Source: Bacteroidota bacterium
Lineage (GTDB): Bacteria; Bacteroidota; Ignavibacteria; Kapaibacteriales; UBA2268
Assembly: GCA_004322215.1 (NCBI GenBank)
Contig: SCSM01000011.1
Span: 248,001 to 312,000 of the forward strand
Reading direction: 5' to 3'
Length of the DNA stretch: 64,000 nt
Position numbers and translations under genes: made by a program. Under the pieces are notes generated by a model. That model was not told the origin of the DNA and made no database searches. It saw only the letters and a list, made by a program, of their open reading frames with translations. Shown here one piece after another: positions 8,792-17,457 of the stretch (position 1 is the first letter of the stretch; every line of letters begins with the position of its first letter).

Positions 8792-9811
8792 ATGAAAAAA
8801 TCAAGCAAATATTTTTTACTTATAGTTCTCTTAGTTGTTTTAACTCAGAATATATATTTCGATATATACCGTGGTTCTGCATTCAATATTATGCCCCACG
8901 ACGATTATTCGCATTATTTGCTATATCTTGTCGGTGAAAATGAAGGTTGGCTCGCAGAACCGCCTTACACATACAGAATATTATCTGTTTCAGCAGCAAT
9001 CCCATTTTATTATGTATTACCTGTTTACAGATTTACTAATCTCGAAGGAAAAAGCGATAATCAACTTCGGGCTTTGGAAGCATTGGCATTAGTTTTTTAT
9101 CTGTCTATTATAATATGTTCGATTTTTATATATTTAATAACAAAGAAAAGATTAGGAGGAAGCGAACCGGCATCAATAATAGCAATGCTTGTTTCTTATT
9201 TGTTACTTCGTCAGACAGGGATTTACAGTATTGACCCGATTGCAATAATGATAATTTGTTTGGCTGTTTATTATATGAGAAATGTAATAGTATTTCCATT
9301 ATTGATGATTCTTTCAATAGGATTCAATGAAAAAATTCTTATAATTTTTACATTATTAATGGTATCAAGATTAATTATTAAAAAAGAGAAATTCAATTTC
9401 ATTAGTTTATCGCCATTAATAAGTTTGGTAATTTATTTTATTATAAGAATTTTATTCCATGTACCGGGTAATGAAGGTCAAGTGCAGCCGGCAACTTATG
9501 TTTCCGGTTTAATGTCTAATATCGGATACACTTTTTCATTGAAAGGATTATTTCTAAATATTTTACCATCATTATTAACTGCATCATTATATTACATGGC
9601 TATTAAAGGAATAAGAGGAAATAATGAAACTAATAATCATTATTTTATGAAAGTCGATATAGTTCCGCTAATAGGAATATTTATTATCTCTCATCTGATA
9701 AACGTTGATTATAATATAGGGAGAGTGTCATTGCATTGTTTTCCTTTGTATTTACCACTTGCAACAATATGGCTTGTGAAATTGCTGACAAATGAGAAGT
9801 TTGAATTTTAA
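8792..9811 (+). CDS. polytopic membrane protein, possibly GT-C-like
   Basis: A 339-residue protein with about eight to nine hydrophobic segments across its whole length and short loops. The first extracytoplasmic loop contains an acidic motif (PHDDYSHY) followed by PPYTYRILS. Acidic residues in the first loop are a feature of GT-C-fold glycosyltransferases, which use lipid-linked sugars, but the resemblance is only topological. I do not recognise a named family. The gene is alone on the plus strand, followed after about 50 bases by a tRNA-Leu that has its own promoter. Confidence 0.65.
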   Translation: MKKSSKYFLLIVLLVVLTQNIYFDIYRGSAFNIMPHDDYSHYLLYLVGENEGWLAEPPYTYRILSVSAAIPFYYVLPVYRFTNLEGKSDNQLRALEALALVFYLSIIICSIFIYLITKKRLGGSEPASIIAMLVSYLLLRQTGIYSIDPIAIMIICLAVYYMRNVIVFPLLMILSIGFNEKILIIFTLLMVSRLIIKKEKFNFISLSPLISLVIYFIIRILFHVPGNEGQVQPATYVSGLMSNIGYTFSLKGLFLNILPSLLTASLYYMAIKGIRGNNETNNHYFMKVDIVPLIGIFIISHLINVDYNIGRVSLHCFPLYLPLATIWLVKLLTNEKFEF

Positions 9812-9822
9812 TAGTCAAACAA

Positions 9823-9854
9823 TTTTTTCACAATAAAAAATAATCGTAATTTTG
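9823..9854 (+). promoter_or_regulatory. Bacteroidota-type promoter for tRNA-Leu
   Basis: TTTT (9823-9826), a 20-base spacer and TAATTTTG (9847-9854) fit the phylum's -33/-7 pattern TTTG-N19-21-TAnnTTTG, with one change in the -33 box. The tRNA begins 7 bases after the -7 element, at the expected start site. Confidence 0.6.
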
Positions 9855-9860
9855 TGGATT

Positions 9861-9946
9861 GCTCGGATGGCGGAATTGGTAGACGCACAGGACTTAAAAT
9901 CCTGTGAGCTTCAAGGCTCGTGTGGGTTCAAGTCCCACTCCGAGTA
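9861..9946 (+). tRNA. tRNA-Leu (anticodon TAA)
   Basis: The 86-base sequence folds as a class II tRNA. The acceptor stem pairs GCTCGGA with TCCGAGT, starting with a G-T pair and followed by discriminator A. The anticodon stem-loop is CAGGACTTAAAATCCTG, and a long variable arm and a TTCAAGT T-loop follow. The anticodon TAA reads UUA. CCA is not encoded. Confidence 0.95.
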
Positions 9947-10032
9947 CAAATATATTTTGTTCAGCACTAATAATCTTTTCATTGAATAAAAAAGATATTT
10001 TTCTTCAAAATCGTCTAATGATTTTAAAAAAA

Positions 10033-10734
10033 TCATTTCACAATAAAAGTAAATTCCCCACCGGATATTCCTACATTTATATATCCTTCGGCCGGATTGA
10101 ATGACCAGGTACCTGCACCTTCACTGAATGACCAGCTTCCTCCACCTTTGTTTCCTTTGACCTGAACATAAAACTGAACCTGAACATGGTACTTACCTGG
10201 CTTTAATAAGCAAACATCCGGAAATGGATATTCTATACCTGCAGGATAAGAATGAGTCGAAACTTTAAAGAAATCCGGACCGTTTTCTTTATCGTATAAA
10301 TACGCAAGAAGCTGGTCTTTATCCGATTCAAGGTTATCTATCTTTCCTCCGGCATAAGAAAGTTGTTCACCGACTTTATCGCCTTTTATTTCATCTATCC
10401 ATAATTCCCAACCTTGACTGTAAATATAAGGTGCTGTTAAATATCCTTTACTAACGACTTCAGACATTAAATTTTTACAGACTTGACCGAAAAGACATGG
10501 GAAATAAGCCCTTGCTTCCAGATGTTCAAATTCACCCCATGTAAAAACATTTGATATCCCTTTAAATTCACTTTCCTTCTGATAGGGAAGACTTGTACCG
10601 AATATGATATTACCGAATTTCTTGTCTTTGGCTCTATACTTGCTTTGATTAATAATTGTACATTGTGCATCGAGCTCGATTGCAAAAGCAATTATAATTA
10701 CAGTGGTCAAAATCAAATTGATTTTAGCTTTCAT
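10033..10734 (-). CDS. secreted protein of unknown function
   Basis: I set the start at the ATG at 10734, which lies 8 bases behind a GGAGG site; the longer frame begins with TTG without such a site. The product has a signal peptide (KINLILTTVIIIAFAIELDA) and about 210 mature residues with several Cys and a strand-rich C-terminus (YHVQVQFYVQVKGNKGGGSW) containing a short internal repeat (GSWSFSEG / GTWSFNPA). No known family is recognised. It lies 136 bases downstream of the usher-like gene on the same strand and could be an accessory of that locus, but nothing in the sequence proves it. Confidence 0.6.
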   Translation of the reverse strand: MKAKINLILTTVIIIAFAIELDAQCTIINQSKYRAKDKKFGNIIFGTSLPYQKESEFKGISNVFTWGEFEHLEARAYFPCLFGQVCKNLMSEVVSKGYLTAPYIYSQGWELWIDEIKGDKVGEQLSYAGGKIDNLESDKDQLLAYLYDKENGPDFFKVSTHSYPAGIEYPFPDVCLLKPGKYHVQVQFYVQVKGNKGGGSWSFSEGAGTWSFNPAEGYINVGISGGEFTFIVK

Positions 10735-10870
10735 GAGAACCTCCAAATTTATATGAAAGAACAAATTTCAATAATTAAGAGAAGGTTTTACATAACTTAA
10801 ATTAATACAATAAAGAACCACTTCCAAATTAATAAAATTTTAACTGAATTATTTAAATCAATAACTACAC

Positions 10871-13800
10871 TTATTTATTATCAATAATTTTTATTACAAT
10901 GCTCCTGTTTTTTTCTCTGCCTTCCGGAGTTAAATTGTCGCCTAAAGGATTTGCCGTACCTAAGGGCTTGCATATAATCCTGGTCTTTTCTATACCTGAT
11001 GTTATCAGGAATTCTTCTGCAACTTTGCATCGTTTGTTTGATAAATCAAAAGTAACTTCCGCCGTGCTGAAATTATCAGTACGCCCTGTTATTTCCACTA
11101 TGTTTTTTTGATTTTCTTTCAGGTATTGACTTACCAGCTCCAAATATTTAAGTAAACCACTGCTTAATTCAAAATCCCTTGTATTCTTATACAAAAAAGT
11201 TTTTTCTTTCAAAATTTCTTGAACCATTTTTGCGGGTTCTGCTTTTTCTTCATTGGGTACATTATAATTGCTTTTTACAATTTTTTCTTGTTTATTCTTA
11301 ACATCAATTGCTATTTTTGAAGTATCTCTGAAATCTGCTTTAGCAGTTGAAATTGTTGAGAGCTTTTCTTTCGAAATTGTACGTGGATAGAGTGCAAAAC
11401 CTAAGCCCGAAACATAATCTCCATCGGCAAGACTGCGAACTTCAAAATCAATTAGCTGCGGATTTGACTCGCAATCAAGTAATTTCAATTGTAATGAATC
11501 GACATAAATAATATAATTACCCGGCATCATCCCGCTTTTGTAAAAACTCCCATCAGAAAAGACAGGTACAGTAACCTCATCTTTAGTCTCCTTATTTACG
11601 ATATGTACTTTTACACCACCCTGTCCGCTTGTATCAGTTCCGCTGACTTTCAATATTATTCCTTCAACAATACCTGTCATATAACAAGGAATGTCAATAC
11701 TCTTGTATGCATTCGGTTCAGCAACAAAAGAGAATTCAGTCATTTTAGGAACAATAAATGGATTTTTAAAAGATTCCTTTTTAACAAATACATTATATTT
11801 ACCACCCGGCATCAAATTATATATCCTTTTTCCTCCGCTAACATCAGAACTTTGTTCTATTGTTCCATTAGGAACATAAAAGTCAACTCCTTTCACTTCT
11901 TCCTCATCATCCTGGTAATCACCGTCGTTGTTTCTGTCAACGAAAAATCTTACAGTTGCCGCACCACTTCCCATAAATGTTTTGCCCGATGGATTGCTGA
12001 AATATAGATTGTATTTCTGTGAATCGAAACCCAAAATTCCACTCAAATCTTCATTAAAACTATTATTACCTTTCAAATCTGATGAACAACCGGCATTTGC
12101 TATTACACTTGTTAAATTCAGCATCAAGGATAGATTGACCGATGTCATTTTTGATATTAAATCCCTTCTGAGATTTCCCTGCAAGTTTGCTCCTTTGGCT
12201 ATTTCCTGCTGTACTGAGAAATCAAGATTCATAAACCTACCTACATTCATATCATATATACTTCCTATTGTAAATCGAGTGTTACCTAAAAATTTCAGAA
12301 ATTTGGGTTTATTGTACCAGCTAATATCCAATTGAGGATTAAGATTGTGATTGATATCCATCGAATTTTTTATTTTATCTTTAGTCAAATAAGCATAGTA
12401 TCTTCCGGTGAGCATGATTGAGTATAAATTAAAATTAAGATAAGCATTCAGATTTGTAGTATTAACATCCTTATAGTCACTATTGATAGCCCTGAGAGTA
12501 AGATTAACAGGTAATCCGAGGATTCTCGGTATTCCACCGTTTATTTCAATCGTATTGAACTCCTGCCCTTTTGCACTATCCACAGATTTGTTGACACTAT
12601 AAATTATGTCATAAGAACCGAAATTCTCTGAGTTAAGCCGCAAACCCCCTTTGTAGAATCTGTCTGGCGAGAAAACTCCGCTAAGTAGCAGATTTCCTGT
12701 TATTCTTAGGGAAGCAGAACCAATTAAATCATAAGCTTTCTGCTTATAAGTTTTCGAATAATCAACAGAACCCGTCAGCCAGCTTGTTACTCCTGCCGAG
12801 AGTTTTCCATTAAAGATATAATCACCGCTGATTGTTTCCTTTCCACCGCTTAATGTATAGAAAAATTTTCCGGGTGCAATGTATTCCGATGGAATTGATA
12901 TGTAATCCGTTTTCATGTAATATTCACCATTGGGACCATAGAATTTCAGCTCGACATTGGTGTTACCATACTTAACAGGAAGCTCAAATCTATAATAGCC
13001 GATATTATCCGAACGAGTCTGGCTATACAATTGATTGTTGACATATAGCTCAACCTGCCAATCCGGCTCTATTCTGTCAGAGATTATGAAATTAGAAAAT
13101 GAAGTAGGCATTCTTGTCGTTTCATTTGAGAACTGAATCCCCTGCAATATTTTACTTTGGGATAAAGTATTCAGCACTGATACCTGACGTATCGAAGTGT
13201 TTGTTATATAATCGACGGAAACCTGGTTTAAATAATCATTCTGACCGAAAAAATAACGCCAGCGGAGGTTATAATCATTTAATCCCGACTTCGAAAATTC
13301 CTCATAACTGCCGAAAGCATTGTATTGCATTTCGCCCCCTAACAACTGCAATCCGACATTTGCCATATATGTGTAATTCCTGTTCTGACGGCTTTGCGAA
13401 GCTCCAAGCCGGTACTCGAGCATTCCACCGTCGAGCACCTTAAAGCTGCTGCCTGAAATCTCGGGCAGTGAAGCAGTTTCATAATCTTCCTTTGGTGTCA
13501 TTAATGTATATTTTTTTTGCCTCTTCATTTCCCTGAGCAATGGCATTTCGATTGTGCTTTTTATATATACTAACAGCTTGTTTTGATAGACCGCAGTGCT
13601 GAAAAGAAATGTCTTTTCCAAAATATTAGGTAAGATAAAGTAATCGAGTTCGCTCCTGAAATAAGTGCTGTCTAAAATAGTTTTCTTCTTGCCGTTAATG
13701 TCAATTATATAGTTTTCCTTGAAATTAATTTCGTAGGTAGTATCAGGATTAGCCACATATCCGGTAATTATACCATCGCCTTCGGTTTTATTGAAAATTC

Positions 13801-13999
13801 CGAGAAATGACAATACATCGAGCAAAGGAATATACACCGAATCCTTATAGATATAAGCAGAATATTCAAATGAAAAACCGGCATAATTCATAGAGTAGAT
13901 GCCTTCGATTGCATCCCGGGGAATATTCGATTGACCCTGGGATTCAAGAGTTTGTAAACAGAAAAGTACGGATATTAAGATTACTATGAAAATTTTCAA
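10871..13999 (-). CDS. usher-like outer-membrane protein with C-terminal OmpA domain
   Basis: A 1042-residue exported protein; the start is TTG, the only start compatible with the signal peptide (KIFIVILISVLFCLQ). After an N-terminal domain (about 25-150) comes a long strand-rich region interrupted near residues 305-375 by QVELYVNNQLYSQTR...YRFELPVKYGNTNVELKFYG, ending YIAPGKFFYTLSGG. This is the pattern of the plug and following strand of fimbrial ushers. Residues about 680-830 hold Ig/SdrD-like beta-sandwich modules with a Ca-loop-like stretch (FFVDRNNDGDYQDDEEE). The last 100 residues are an OmpA peptidoglycan-binding domain (EITGRTDN, LSNKRCKVAEEFL, GREKNRS). Classical ushers lack this domain. 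The chaperone gene lies upstream, 81 bases away. I infer pilus secretion anchored to the cell wall. Confidence 0.72.
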   Translation of the reverse strand: MKIFIVILISVLFCLQTLESQGQSNIPRDAIEGIYSMNYAGFSFEYSAYIYKDSVYIPLLDVLSFLGIFNKTEGDGIITGYVANPDTTYEINFKENYIIDINGKKKTILDSTYFRSELDYFILPNILEKTFLFSTAVYQNKLLVYIKSTIEMPLLREMKRQKKYTLMTPKEDYETASLPEISGSSFKVLDGGMLEYRLGASQSRQNRNYTYMANVGLQLLGGEMQYNAFGSYEEFSKSGLNDYNLRWRYFFGQNDYLNQVSVDYITNTSIRQVSVLNTLSQSKILQGIQFSNETTRMPTSFSNFIISDRIEPDWQVELYVNNQLYSQTRSDNIGYYRFELPVKYGNTNVELKFYGPNGEYYMKTDYISIPSEYIAPGKFFYTLSGGKETISGDYIFNGKLSAGVTSWLTGSVDYSKTYKQKAYDLIGSASLRITGNLLLSGVFSPDRFYKGGLRLNSENFGSYDIIYSVNKSVDSAKGQEFNTIEINGGIPRILGLPVNLTLRAINSDYKDVNTTNLNAYLNFNLYSIMLTGRYYAYLTKDKIKNSMDINHNLNPQLDISWYNKPKFLKFLGNTRFTIGSIYDMNVGRFMNLDFSVQQEIAKGANLQGNLRRDLISKMTSVNLSLMLNLTSVIANAGCSSDLKGNNSFNEDLSGILGFDSQKYNLYFSNPSGKTFMGSGAATVRFFVDRNNDGDYQDDEEEVKGVDFYVPNGTIEQSSDVSGGKRIYNLMPGGKYNVFVKKESFKNPFIVPKMTEFSFVAEPNAYKSIDIPCYMTGIVEGIILKVSGTDTSGQGGVKVHIVNKETKDEVTVPVFSDGSFYKSGMMPGNYIIYVDSLQLKLLDCESNPQLIDFEVRSLADGDYVSGLGFALYPRTISKEKLSTISTAKADFRDTSKIAIDVKNKQEKIVKSNYNVPNEEKAEPAKMVQEILKEKTFLYKNTRDFELSSGLLKYLELVSQYLKENQKNIVEITGRTDNFSTAEVTFDLSNKRCKVAEEFLITSGIEKTRIICKPLGTANPLGDNLTPEGREKNRSIVIKIIDNK

Positions 14000-14021
14000 T
14001 TTTTTTCCCCCGGGTATGTAA

Positions 14022-14040
14022 CTCTGAACCTGTCGAAGGG
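14022..14040. repeat. short intergenic repeat-like element
   Basis: The sequence CTCTGAACCTGTCGAAGGG between the usher and chaperone genes resembles the widespread intergenic repeat type containing CTGAACTTGTCGAAGGG. A related-looking sequence occurs near 63463. Function is unknown. Confidence 0.4.
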
Positions 14041-14080
14041 TTTCAATTCCCTATTCCCTAACCCCCAACCACTGCTAACA

Positions 14081-14911
14081 TTACTCTACGACAAAATCGA
14101 AGGTCTTCGTTACCTGCTCGAAGGGAACTCTCATCTCATCGGGAATGTCCGGCTGATCGCTTGTCAATGTCAACTCTGCTTTGTATTTCCCCGGTTTCAG
14201 TTTATCCTTCGATACGGGGAAAGCCCTCGTTGCCGAGAAATACAACGGGATTTTGTCTTCCCTGTTTTCGACTTCATCCCCCTCGCTGTTCGTAATTTTC
14301 AGCTTTGCAGTGCCGAGGAAAGGAGCATTCCCATCTCTTACGAAACTGAAATTCAGCCGTATATGAGTGCTGTCTGTGCCGGTGGTGAGCGAAGTGATAT
14401 CAACTTTTGTGTTCAATGAGCCCTTCTCGAAAAACAGAACGGTCATAAACACAAATTTGAATGAAAGACCGATTTTCACTTTATCGCCGAGATTTGTTGT
14501 GTCAATCTGTTTTTGAACATCCTTCGATGTAGTGGCTATTCTCGTGTAATACATTCCATCAGGAATTTTCCCGATGTTTTTAATCAGGAAGCGGATAACC
14601 TGGTCTTTCTTCGGCTGCAGAACAAATTTCTTTGGGAAAATCGTCAGGTAAGGAATCACCGAATTAGAGCTTTCGGCAACGCTGTCTTTGTATTGAGTGA
14701 AAACATTGCCGTTTGAATCGTAAGCCATATAGCCGAACTTCGGCTCGATATCTATTTCCTTCGGGTCATCGCCCTGGTTCAGCACGGTCATACTGCCGGA
14801 ACGGGTTTTGGCATCTATGAATACGGCAGGAGGATAGATTGCGACCTGTGCATAAATAACTCCGGCACTTAAAAGTAATAAAATAACCGCTACAAATATT
14901 CTACTTTTCAT
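14081..14911 (-). CDS. fimbrial periplasmic chaperone (PapD-like)
   Basis: A 276-residue secreted protein with signal peptide (VAVILLLLSAGVIYA). The N-terminal domain has the order of a pilus chaperone: VAIYPPAVFIDAKTRSGSMTVLNQGDDP, then YLTIFPKKFVLQPKKDQVIRFLIKN, then PDGMYYTRIA. The strand VIRFLI corresponds to the G1 donor strand, and a basic residue precedes it as in PapD. The C-terminal Ig-like domain ends in LKPGKYKAELTL. The protein should bind pilin-like subunits in the periplasm and deliver them to the usher-like protein encoded next downstream. The GC content here is visibly higher than in the neighbouring AT-rich genes, which may reflect transfer. The start is 9 bases behind the stop of the preceding gene. 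Confidence 0.8.
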   Translation of the reverse strand: MKSRIFVAVILLLLSAGVIYAQVAIYPPAVFIDAKTRSGSMTVLNQGDDPKEIDIEPKFGYMAYDSNGNVFTQYKDSVAESSNSVIPYLTIFPKKFVLQPKKDQVIRFLIKNIGKIPDGMYYTRIATTSKDVQKQIDTTNLGDKVKIGLSFKFVFMTVLFFEKGSLNTKVDITSLTTGTDSTHIRLNFSFVRDGNAPFLGTAKLKITNSEGDEVENREDKIPLYFSATRAFPVSKDKLKPGKYKAELTLTSDQPDIPDEMRVPFEQVTKTFDFVVE

Positions 14912-14920
14912 CGGACTTCA

Positions 14921-15433
14921 TCACATTTGCGAATAAGAATAATTTATATTAACTTCAAACTTAACAAAATCTTTGTTCATATTGTACATATTTTCTGATT
15001 CGAGGTAATCGAACAAAATCGAATTTAATTCTTCGGTGTAACCATCCGCATCAGATTCGGCTTCCCTGCCTGCCCTGTTTGATATGAGCCGGAACGCAGC
15101 CGATGAATTCATCGTCCTTATTCCGTACACAAAATTGGGCGGATTATTCTCTTTATTTTCCTGCACTGACTGCTTCTGCGGAATTACGAGCAATTCATAA
15201 CCGCTCGTTGGCACCGATTCGCTGTCTTTCCTGATTGATGTGCTGTCATCTACATTGATTACAATTTTAACTCCACCATATTCATCGTCGTCATCGCAGA
15301 GCACTTCGCAGGTGAATGAGCCGCTACCTATGCGTGAAGCAGTGCTTGTGTTGTCATGCACGCTATTCTGTGCTATGCACACGAGCGAAGCGAGCATTAT
15401 TACGAATATCATATTTATTAATCGAATTTTCAT
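14921..15433 (-). CDS. small secreted protein of the fimbrial locus, possibly a subunit
   Basis: A 170-residue protein with a signal peptide (IRLINMIFVIMLASLVCIA) and a mature chain starting with SGSFTCEVLCDDDDEYGG. It ends in an alternating hydrophobic strand (KFEVNINYSYSQM), like the ends of the pilin-like proteins encoded upstream. It lies directly before the chaperone gene (9-base gap), as a fimbrial subunit or adaptor often does. No family is recognised, so the role as adaptor, tip or minor pilin is inferred from position and composition. GC content is elevated, as in the chaperone gene. Confidence 0.55.
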   Translation of the reverse strand: MKIRLINMIFVIMLASLVCIAQNSVHDNTSTASRIGSGSFTCEVLCDDDDEYGGVKIVINVDDSTSIRKDSESVPTSGYELLVIPQKQSVQENKENNPPNFVYGIRTMNSSAAFRLISNRAGREAESDADGYTEELNSILFDYLESENMYNMNKDFVKFEVNINYSYSQM

Positions 15434-15440
15434 TTTCTTT

Positions 15441-15464
15441 TTAGCTCTTTAGCTAAATTGCTTT
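15441..15464. repeat. TTTTTAGCT / GCTAAATTGCT repeat fragment
   Basis: A short element just downstream of the DUF559 gene (TTTTTAGCTCTTTAGC then TAAATTGCTTTT) belongs to the same repeat family as the arrays at 16484-16581 and 21313-21370. Confidence 0.55.
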
Positions 15465-15823
15465 TATTTATTATTCCCAACCTGGCAATTAATTTGTCCC
15501 ATCACGTTACGGATTTTTCTTCTTACATCCCTATTTTGAATCCGTAAGATTTTATAACCTAATTTTTTAAAATATTTATCCCTTGCCATGTCTTTTTCAT
15601 TCTTTTCATCATTATTATTCTGTCCACCGTCGAGAACTATAATCAGTTTTGCTTTTGGGCAAAAAAAATCAACTCTGTAATTTCCAATTCTTTTTTGTCT
15701 GAAAAATTGAGCATCTCCTTTTTGTTCTGTTCTCAATTTTGACCATAAAATGATTTCCGCTCCCGTCATGCTTGTTCTCGGGAGCTTTGTTATTTTCTTT
15801 AACTTGATTTTATAATTAAACAT
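15464..15823 (-). CDS. DUF559 (Vsr-like) endonuclease-domain protein with altered active-site motif
   Basis: A 119-residue protein matching the DUF559 family in order: MTGAEIILWSKLR, FFRQKRIGNYRVDFFCP, KAKLIIVLDGGQ, and GYKILRIQNRDV near the end. The family has a PD-(D/E)xK nuclease fold. The motif after the core is usually IELDGGQH, but here it reads IVLDGGQN, so an expected Glu is Val and the His is Asn. The nuclease may therefore be inactive. The gene interrupts the fimbrial locus, has no evident link to it, and is flanked on both sides by short repeats of the kinds found elsewhere in this region, which fits an insertion. Confidence 0.8.
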   Translation of the reverse strand: MFNYKIKLKKITKLPRTSMTGAEIILWSKLRTEQKGDAQFFRQKRIGNYRVDFFCPKAKLIIVLDGGQNNNDEKNEKDMARDKYFKKLGYKILRIQNRDVRRKIRNVMGQINCQVGNNK

Positions 15824-15877
15824 AAAATAATCATCATCAATTAAATTCCATTATTTTAAGCCGGAGACCTTAAGTTA

Positions 15878-15973
15878 AATTTTCAATTTTCAATTTTCAA
15901 TTTTCAATAATTTTCAATTTTCAATTTTCAATAAATTTTCAATTTTCAATTATACATTATACATTCTGCATTT
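15878..15973. repeat. heptamer array TTTTCAA
   Basis: About nine copies of the heptamer TTTTCAA, some separated by short AT spacers, followed by TATACATTATACATT. Nothing else is visible in this gap between the DUF559 gene and the next pilin-like gene. There are no CRISPR-like unique spacers. Confidence 0.8.
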
Positions 15974-16011
15974 TTACGCTTAAGAATCAAAACTTTAAAC
16001 TCAACACAAAA

Positions 16012-16464
16012 TTAAAACGCCATGTCCACCTCCAGCACCTGCTCGAAGCTTCGGGGTCCTGAGGAGGCATACCTCGCCACATGAATCTGATTTATGGTTA
16101 CAGTAACCGTTATTACATTGCTCAAACGGTAATGGCGGCAATGGGACAGCAAGCTGATGCTGTTGCCGTTGTTCACCGACCACTCGGTTTCGATTTTCAC
16201 ATCGTTTTCGTCGCCGGTTTCGGAGCCGCGGTTGTCTAATATTATATCAATCGGCTTCTTCCTGTTCAATGTAATTGTGAATGTAATGGAATTATCAGGT
16301 GGAAATACGGGAGATGACCAGCCCTGAACAAATACACCGAGATTGACGTTGCCGCTCACCGATATTGAATATGGTGGCACCCTGTCGTCGTCGTGGCAGA
16401 GAAGCTGCTCACGCGACAAAAGCAACACAATCACTATTACAATATATCTGAAAATAATTTTCAA
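16012..16464 (-). CDS. pilin-like secreted protein D
   Basis: A 150-residue exported protein (signal IFRYIVIVIVLLLSREQLLC). The only start compatible with the signal is TTG at 16464, and no Shine-Dalgarno site precedes it. The start codon lies inside a TTTTCAA-type repeat, so the repeat supplies the beginning of the gene. The mature chain starts with YSISVSGNVNLGVFVQGW, comparable to the LGEFV/LGTFV element of the neighbouring pilin-like proteins, and ends with SGPRSFEQVLEVDMAF, the same SxxxFxQxVxVxY-type final strand. I class it as a divergent DUF4402/pilin-like subunit. GC content is higher than in its neighbours. Confidence 0.6.
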   Translation of the reverse strand: MKIIFRYIVIVIVLLLSREQLLCHDDDRVPPYSISVSGNVNLGVFVQGWSSPVFPPDNSITFTITLNRKKPIDIILDNRGSETGDENDVKIETEWSVNNGNSISLLSHCRHYRLSNVITVTVTINQIHVARYASSGPRSFEQVLEVDMAF

Positions 16465-16581
16465 TTTTTAATTTTCAATTTTAAGCTTTTTAGCTGTTAG
16501 ATTTTTAGCTGTTAGATTTTTGGCTAATCGACTAAATTGCTAAACCGCTAAATTGCTAAACCGCTAAACTGCTAAACCGCC
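16461..16581. repeat. composite repeat: TTTTCAA heptamers, TTTTTAGCTGTTAGA units, GCTAAAYY octamers
   Basis: From the pilin D start outward there are heptamer-like units (16461-16483), about three copies of a 15-base unit containing TTTTTAGCTGTTAGA (16484-16530), and about six octamers GCTAAACC, GCTAAATT or GCTAAACT (16531-16581). The array occupies much of the gap between pilin-like genes D and C. Confidence 0.8.
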
Positions 16582-16697
16582 AATTCCTATTTTCCAAATT
16601 CAATTTGGGAGCCGCCCGATATGGGTGGACAAGCTCCCAAAATTTCAAAATACAATACTAAAAAAAGATATTATTTAAAAAGGGATTAAATAATTCC

Positions 16698-17192
16698 TTA
16701 CAAACCGCCTTGATAATTTGCAATCACATGCTGTGTAAATGACTTGGGCCCAGGCGTAGAACCCGTTGTAAACGTTCCCGGGTCTGCTTTAATAGTAAAC
16801 TTTCCTCCCGATTCATGCAAAGTTGCCGTTTGGTCGTAACCTACTGTAAGCGTTCCACCATCATGTTTCCAGGTAAGTGTTATTGACGCACCTGTATTTG
16901 CATCGTCAGTCAAGCTCTGCATTATTTTATAATGAAAAGTATAGTTCGGCTGTCCTGCTATGATAAACTGGAAATCCGGAATACTTGTAAGACTATAAGC
17001 TGTCGAGCAAACTACAAATGTGCCAAGAAACGAATCACCATCTGATGGAACATAAGTGAATGATATCGGAATTATTACAGTTGCATCAAAATGCCCTTCT
17101 CCTGTTACCGGGTCAGGACAATAATCACAAGCAAAAGAATTTACTGCAAAAGCTAAAAATAATATTATCAAAATCAAAGAATATTTCTTCAT
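16698..17192 (-). CDS. pilin-like secreted protein C
   Basis: I use the ATG at 17192, which starts a signal peptide (MKKYSLILIILFLAFAVNSF) and follows a GGAG site; an in-frame upstream start adds eight residues. The mature protein of about 140 residues contains GHFDATVIIPISFTYVPSDG then FLGTFVVC, and ends GPKSFTQHVIANYQGGL. This order of elements matches the DUF4402-like proteins A and B encoded upstream and suggests a pilin fold completed by an incoming donor strand. It is probably a structural or minor subunit handled by the PapD-like chaperone. Confidence 0.65.
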   Translation of the reverse strand: MKKYSLILIILFLAFAVNSFACDYCPDPVTGEGHFDATVIIPISFTYVPSDGDSFLGTFVVCSTAYSLTSIPDFQFIIAGQPNYTFHYKIMQSLTDDANTGASITLTWKHDGGTLTVGYDQTATLHESGGKFTIKADPGTFTTGSTPGPKSFTQHVIANYQGGL

Positions 17193-17301
17193 ATATTTCT
17201 CCGTTAAAATTTTCAATAAGAATCAATACATTAATATTATTGATTATCATCGCTACCTGAAAATTTTTTCAAATCTTCGAATGCTCAACCTTCATTCTTT
17301 T

Positions 17302-17376
17302 CCCTTCCATGAGGAAGGGCAAGAGAAGGTGTAAAATCTTTTTTTTAATATTTGGCAGGCAATCATACCTGCCAAA
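17302..17376. other. two intergenic hairpins between pilin-like genes B and C
   Basis: CCCTTCC-ATGA-GGAAGGG (17302-17319) and TTTGGCAGG-CAATCATA-CCTGCCAAA (17351-17376) are perfect stems of 7 and 9 bp. Neither is followed by a good U-tract in the minus-strand transcript, so they look more like repeat elements or mRNA-processing hairpins than terminators. Confidence 0.55.
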
Positions 17377-17457
17377 AAATATTAAATAGTTTTCTTTTTT
17401 TAGCTCTTGACAGGCGGCGGTCCTTTTTCACGCCAGTCAAACCGACTAATCTTTGCT

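Noticed and set aside
11603-12007. 134-codon plus-strand frame inside the usher-like gene
   Set aside because: It is antisense to a long, domain-supported gene; its translation is low-complexity and unrelated to any family.
15878-15973. Heptamer array as a CRISPR array
   Set aside because: The units are 7 bases, contiguous or split by AT spacers; there are no 25-40 base repeats with unique spacers and no cas genes.
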